This document shows, in pieces, positions 8,656 through 10,661 of a DNA stretch of 10,661 bases. The stretch is taken from positions 1 to 10,661 of the forward strand of contig JACRCS010000262.1 in the NCBI GenBank assembly GCA_016218905.1. Direction: 5' to 3'. The DNA comes from Deltaproteobacteria bacterium. GTDB lineage: Bacteria; Desulfobacterota_C; Deferrisomatia; Deferrisomatales; JACRMM01. The position numbers were made by a program, and so were the translations under genes. Under the pieces are notes generated by a model that saw nothing but the letters and a program-made list of their open reading frames with translations, was not told where the DNA came from and searched no databases. Positions within the stretch are counted from its first letter, which is position 1. The number at the start of each line of letters is the position of its first letter.

Positions 8656-9600
8656 CTACTCGCTCGCCTGCCCCTCTATAAGGGGCAGGGCCGTCTCCAC
8701 CAGCTCGTAGGCGTTGGGGGCCGCGTAGATGCTCGCTTCGAGGTGCGGGCGGTACCTCGCGAGGGTGTCTAGGAATCCCTGTCTCGAGAGGTGGCCCCTG
8801 CGGTAACGCCGCCTGAGGTGGGCCCGTATGATGGAGGCGGCCTTGAGGCTCTCGTACCCCGTCGGGTCCGCCCGGAAGCACCACGCCTCCTCCCGATCCA
8901 CCAGAAAACCGAAGACGGCGTCGAGGCTGAGAGCCGTGTAGCGAGCGACCCGCTCGGGCTCCAGGGCGACCGCGGACTGCGCCATGGTCTGCCGGATCAG
9001 CTCGTGCCACTTCCGGAACCTGCCCATCAGCACCACGCTGTTGAAGATCACCTTGTTCGCTTCGAAGGACAGCAGCGTCCGCGAGAGAACCTTCTTCAGC
9101 AGCTCGTCGTTGCCCTGGTGGGTCGTGCGGCTCAACCGGGCCGGGATGTTCCACACCTCGTCAGGGGCGTACGTGTCGAAGCGCACCTCCCAGTAGGCGT
9201 GGTTCATGGCTCGGGTGTGGAAGCTCAGGATGGTCTTGTAGGGCACGAAGTAGTTGTGGGCGACGACGTCTGCGGCGAGATGGGAGAGATAGCCCCACGA
9301 GAAGGCCTCCTGAGAGCGGATGGAGGCGTTGCCGAGGACTTCGAGCCCCATGGTCCAGCGGTGGCAATGGCGCAGGTAATGGGTGAAACGCTTGCCCACG
9401 ACGATGTCGGCGGCGATGTTGCCGTAGAGGAAGTCGAGCGGGTGCGAGCGGAGGAGCTCCTGGAGCACGAGCGGCAGCACGCCGAGGTTCTCCAGGACTC
9501 GGATCCCGATCTCCAGGTGCGTGGCGGGCCCCCACGCCCACGCGCACTCCGGCAGGAGGAGGACGAGGAGCGGGAGGGCGAGGAGGGCCGCGCGAGACAT
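8656..9600 (-). CDS. Exported zinc-dependent phospholipase C-like protein
   Basis: Predicted secreted hydrolase of the Zn-dependent phospholipase C / S1-P1 nuclease fold; 314 residues. A Sec signal peptide (1-22, Leu-rich core, AWA at the end) would leave Trp23 as the first mature residue, as in B. cereus phospholipase C, where the N-terminal Trp binds zinc. Likely further ligands are His28 (PATHLEIG), Asp65 (NIAAD), a His among 74/78/80 (FTHYLRHCHRW) and the HLAADVVAH block (His107, Asp111, His115). The N-terminal half matches the family well; the C-terminal half (about 165-314) is helical and I do not recognise it. Substrate is unknown: phospholipid or another phosphodiester is possible. 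No Shine-Dalgarno sequence precedes the ATG, and a strong promoter sits so close that the mRNA should be leaderless. It ends 114 bp from deoC, facing it. Confidence 0.82.
   Translation of the reverse strand: MSRAALLALPLLVLLLPECAWAWGPATHLEIGIRVLENLGVLPLVLQELLRSHPLDFLYGNIAADIVVGKRFTHYLRHCHRWTMGLEVLGNASIRSQEAFSWGYLSHLAADVVAHNYFVPYKTILSFHTRAMNHAYWEVRFDTYAPDEVWNIPARLSRTTHQGNDELLKKVLSRTLLSFEANKVIFNSVVLMGRFRKWHELIRQTMAQSAVALEPERVARYTALSLDAVFGFLVDREEAWCFRADPTGYESLKAASIIRAHLRRRYRRGHLSRQGFLDTLARYRPHLEASIYAAPNAYELVETALPLIEGQASE
8667..8689. other. Perfect 9-bp hairpin inside the last codons of the phospholipase-like gene
   Basis: CCTGCCCCT (8667-8675) pairs fully with AGGGGCAGG (8681-8689) around CTATA. 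It lies in coding sequence about 10 nt before the minus-strand stop and about 20 nt from element C. It could be a chance result of the PLIEGQ codons. I list it because elements A and B also have a perfect GC-rich hairpin next to them. Confidence 0.35.
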
Positions 9601-9608
9601 GAGCGGCG

Positions 9609-9638
9609 AGTATACGGGGGAGGCGATCCATGTGTCAA
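9609..9638 (-). promoter_or_regulatory. Sigma70-type promoter of the phospholipase-like gene, leaderless
   Basis: On the minus strand a perfect -35 TTGACA (9638-9633) is followed after 18 bp by TATACT (9614-9609; 5 of 6 to consensus). The ATG (9600-9598) starts 8 nt after the -10, where transcription itself should begin, so little or no 5' leader would be left. That agrees with the absence of a Shine-Dalgarno sequence. Confidence 0.75.
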
Positions 9639-9656
9639 AAGCTCTCGGGCCGTTCG

Positions 9657-9686
9657 TTGACTCCCTGTACGGAGCCAGAGTATAAG
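9657..9686 (+). promoter_or_regulatory. Sigma70-type promoter of rlmN
   Basis: TTGACT (9657-9662; 5 of 6) and TATAAG (9681-9686; 5 of 6) are 18 bp apart, placing the start site near 9693 and leaving a leader of roughly 38 nt before rlmN. It is divergent from the phospholipase-like promoter, with the two -35 boxes only 18 bp apart. The leader contains a GC hairpin (GGCGC/GCGCC, 9707-9719) just before the start region. Confidence 0.72.
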
Positions 9687-9730
9687 ATCAAATTCTCCTG
9701 CTTCTTGGCGCCCGGCGCCGTTGGAACCGG

Positions 9731-10661
9731 ATGACTTTAGTACAGAACCTCCTCGAGCTCGATCTCCCGCACTTCGAGTCGTACGTCCAGACCTTGGGCG
9801 AGAAGCCCTTCCGGGCCCGCCAGGTGATGCGATGGATCTACAAGTGCGGAGTGCTCGACTTCGCCGCCATGACGGACCTCTCCCGTGACGTCCGGGCGAA
9901 GCTGCGGGAAGAGGCTGTCCTGGACCTTCCGCGCGTTTCGCGGGAGCTGCGGAGCACGGACGGAACTCGAAAGCTCGTCCTGGAGCTCGCCGACGGCGCC
10001 CGCATCGAGACCGTCCTCATCCCGGACGAGGACCGGCTCACCCAGTGCGTCTCAAGCCAGGCCGGCTGCGCCATGGGGTGCGCCTTCTGCCGGACGGGGA
10101 GCGGCGGCCTCCGCAGGAATCTCACCGCCGCCGAGATCGTCGGCCAGGTGCTCCTTGCGCAGACGCTCCTGCCGGCCGGGACGAGGGTCACGAACGTGGT
10201 CTTCATGGGGATGGGAGAGCCGCTCCACAACCTGGAGGCGGTGACGCGCGCCTTCCGCGTGCTCTCGTCTGACCATGGACTCAACATCACCCGGCGCCGC
10301 CTCACGGTCTCTACCTGCGGCCTCGTGGACGCCCTGAAGCGACTTCCGGAGGAGGTGCTCCCGAGTCTCGCCGTCTCGCTCAACGCCACGACCGACGAGG
10401 TTCGGGACCGGATCATGCCCGTCAACCGCCGCTACCCGATCGCCGAGCTGCTCGGGACCCTGAGAGAGCTCCCGCTCCCTTCTCGGGCCCGGTATACGAT
10501 CGAGTACGTGCTCCTCGGAGGCGTGAACGACACCCCCGAGGATGCCCGCCGGCTGGTGAAGCTCCTCTCCAGCCTACGCTGCAAGGTCAATCTGATCCCT
10601 TACAACCCCCACGAAGCGAGCCCCTTCCGAGCGCCCGACCAGAACGCGGTAGAGGCGTTCC
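9731..10661 (+). CDS. rlmN: RlmN, 23S rRNA/tRNA adenine C2-methyltransferase (C-terminus cut by window edge)
   Basis: Radical SAM enzyme that methylates C2 of A2503 in 23S rRNA and, in many bacteria, A37 of certain tRNAs. Translating from the ATG by hand gives 310 open residues up to the window end. The N-terminal RNA-binding helical part (about 1-95) has FRARQVMRWIY (27-37). The core shows TQCVSSQAGCAMGCAFC: Cys106 matches the catalytic Cys118 of E. coli RlmN, and Cys113, Cys117 and Cys120 form the 4Fe-4S CxxxCxxC motif. FMGMGEPLHN (158-167, SAM binding), TVSTCGL (192-198), LAVSLNA (213-219) and NLIPYNPH (287-294) follow. About 40 residues, including the cysteine that is itself methylated (Cys355 in E. 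coli), lie past the edge. Only a weak GGAA precedes the ATG. Clr/Cfr-type resistance methylases are relatives; the housekeeping setting favours RlmN. Confidence 0.96.
   Translation, partial: MTLVQNLLELDLPHFESYVQTLGEKPFRARQVMRWIYKCGVLDFAAMTDLSRDVRAKLREEAVLDLPRVSRELRSTDGTRKLVLELADGARIETVLIPDEDRLTQCVSSQAGCAMGCAFCRTGSGGLRRNLTAAEIVGQVLLAQTLLPAGTRVTNVVFMGMGEPLHNLEAVTRAFRVLSSDHGLNITRRRLTVSTCGLVDALKRLPEEVLPSLAVSLNATTDEVRDRIMPVNRRYPIAELLGTLRELPLPSRARYTIEYVLLGGVNDTPEDARRLVKLLSSLRCKVNLIPYNPHEASPFRAPDQNAVEAF

Overview
The window is GC-rich and tightly packed with genes. It carries a Pal lipoprotein, which implies a Gram-negative envelope with an outer membrane. GC-biased codons leave many long antisense open frames that are not genes. 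I cannot place the organism firmly. An uncultured soil or sediment lineage such as Acidobacteriota, or a similar high-GC phylum, is a reasonable guess from gene style only. No rRNA, tRNA, CRISPR array, insertion sequence or phage gene is visible.

Layout from left to right. A leftward block holds a NarL-type sensor histidine kinase cut by the left edge (1-1117), Pal (1273-1914) and a SERCA-like P-type Ca2+ ATPase (2056-4743). A divergent gap follows, then a rightward unrecognised helical protein (4975-6108). This converges with a leftward PaaK/CapK-like adenylate-forming enzyme (6205-7572). After another divergent gap comes rightward deoC (7861-8541), which converges with a leftward secreted zinc-dependent phospholipase C-like protein (8656-9600). 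A last divergent gap, with two well-formed sigma70-type promoters, leads to rightward rlmN, cut by the right edge (9731 onward). The genes do not form one pathway. Envelope and ion functions (Pal, Ca2+ pump, exported phospholipase-like protein, sensor kinase) sit among housekeeping genes (deoC, rlmN).

The most notable feature is a set of three intergenic elements with one architecture and unrelated sequences. Each is an imperfect inverted repeat whose two arms are runs of a short degenerate tandem unit: 7 bp (CGGTTNT) at 6111-6190, 7 bp (TTAGGNN) at 7673-7787, and 9 bp (NNTGGACNN) at 8544-8646. Both convergent gaps in the window are filled by such an element, and one of the three divergent gaps holds the third. 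A short perfect GC-rich hairpin lies within about 25 bases of each. The first has a GAAA tetraloop at its tip, which suggests that folding, not primary sequence, is what is kept. This is the best candidate here for an undescribed system, perhaps transcript-end structures or a local repeat-generating process.

Other points: a consensus promoter sits so close to the phospholipase-like ATG that its mRNA should be leaderless; the PaaK-like gene has a doubtful start codon; and the Ca2+ pump keeps nearly all SERCA calcium ligands, with Gln in place of the M8 Glu.
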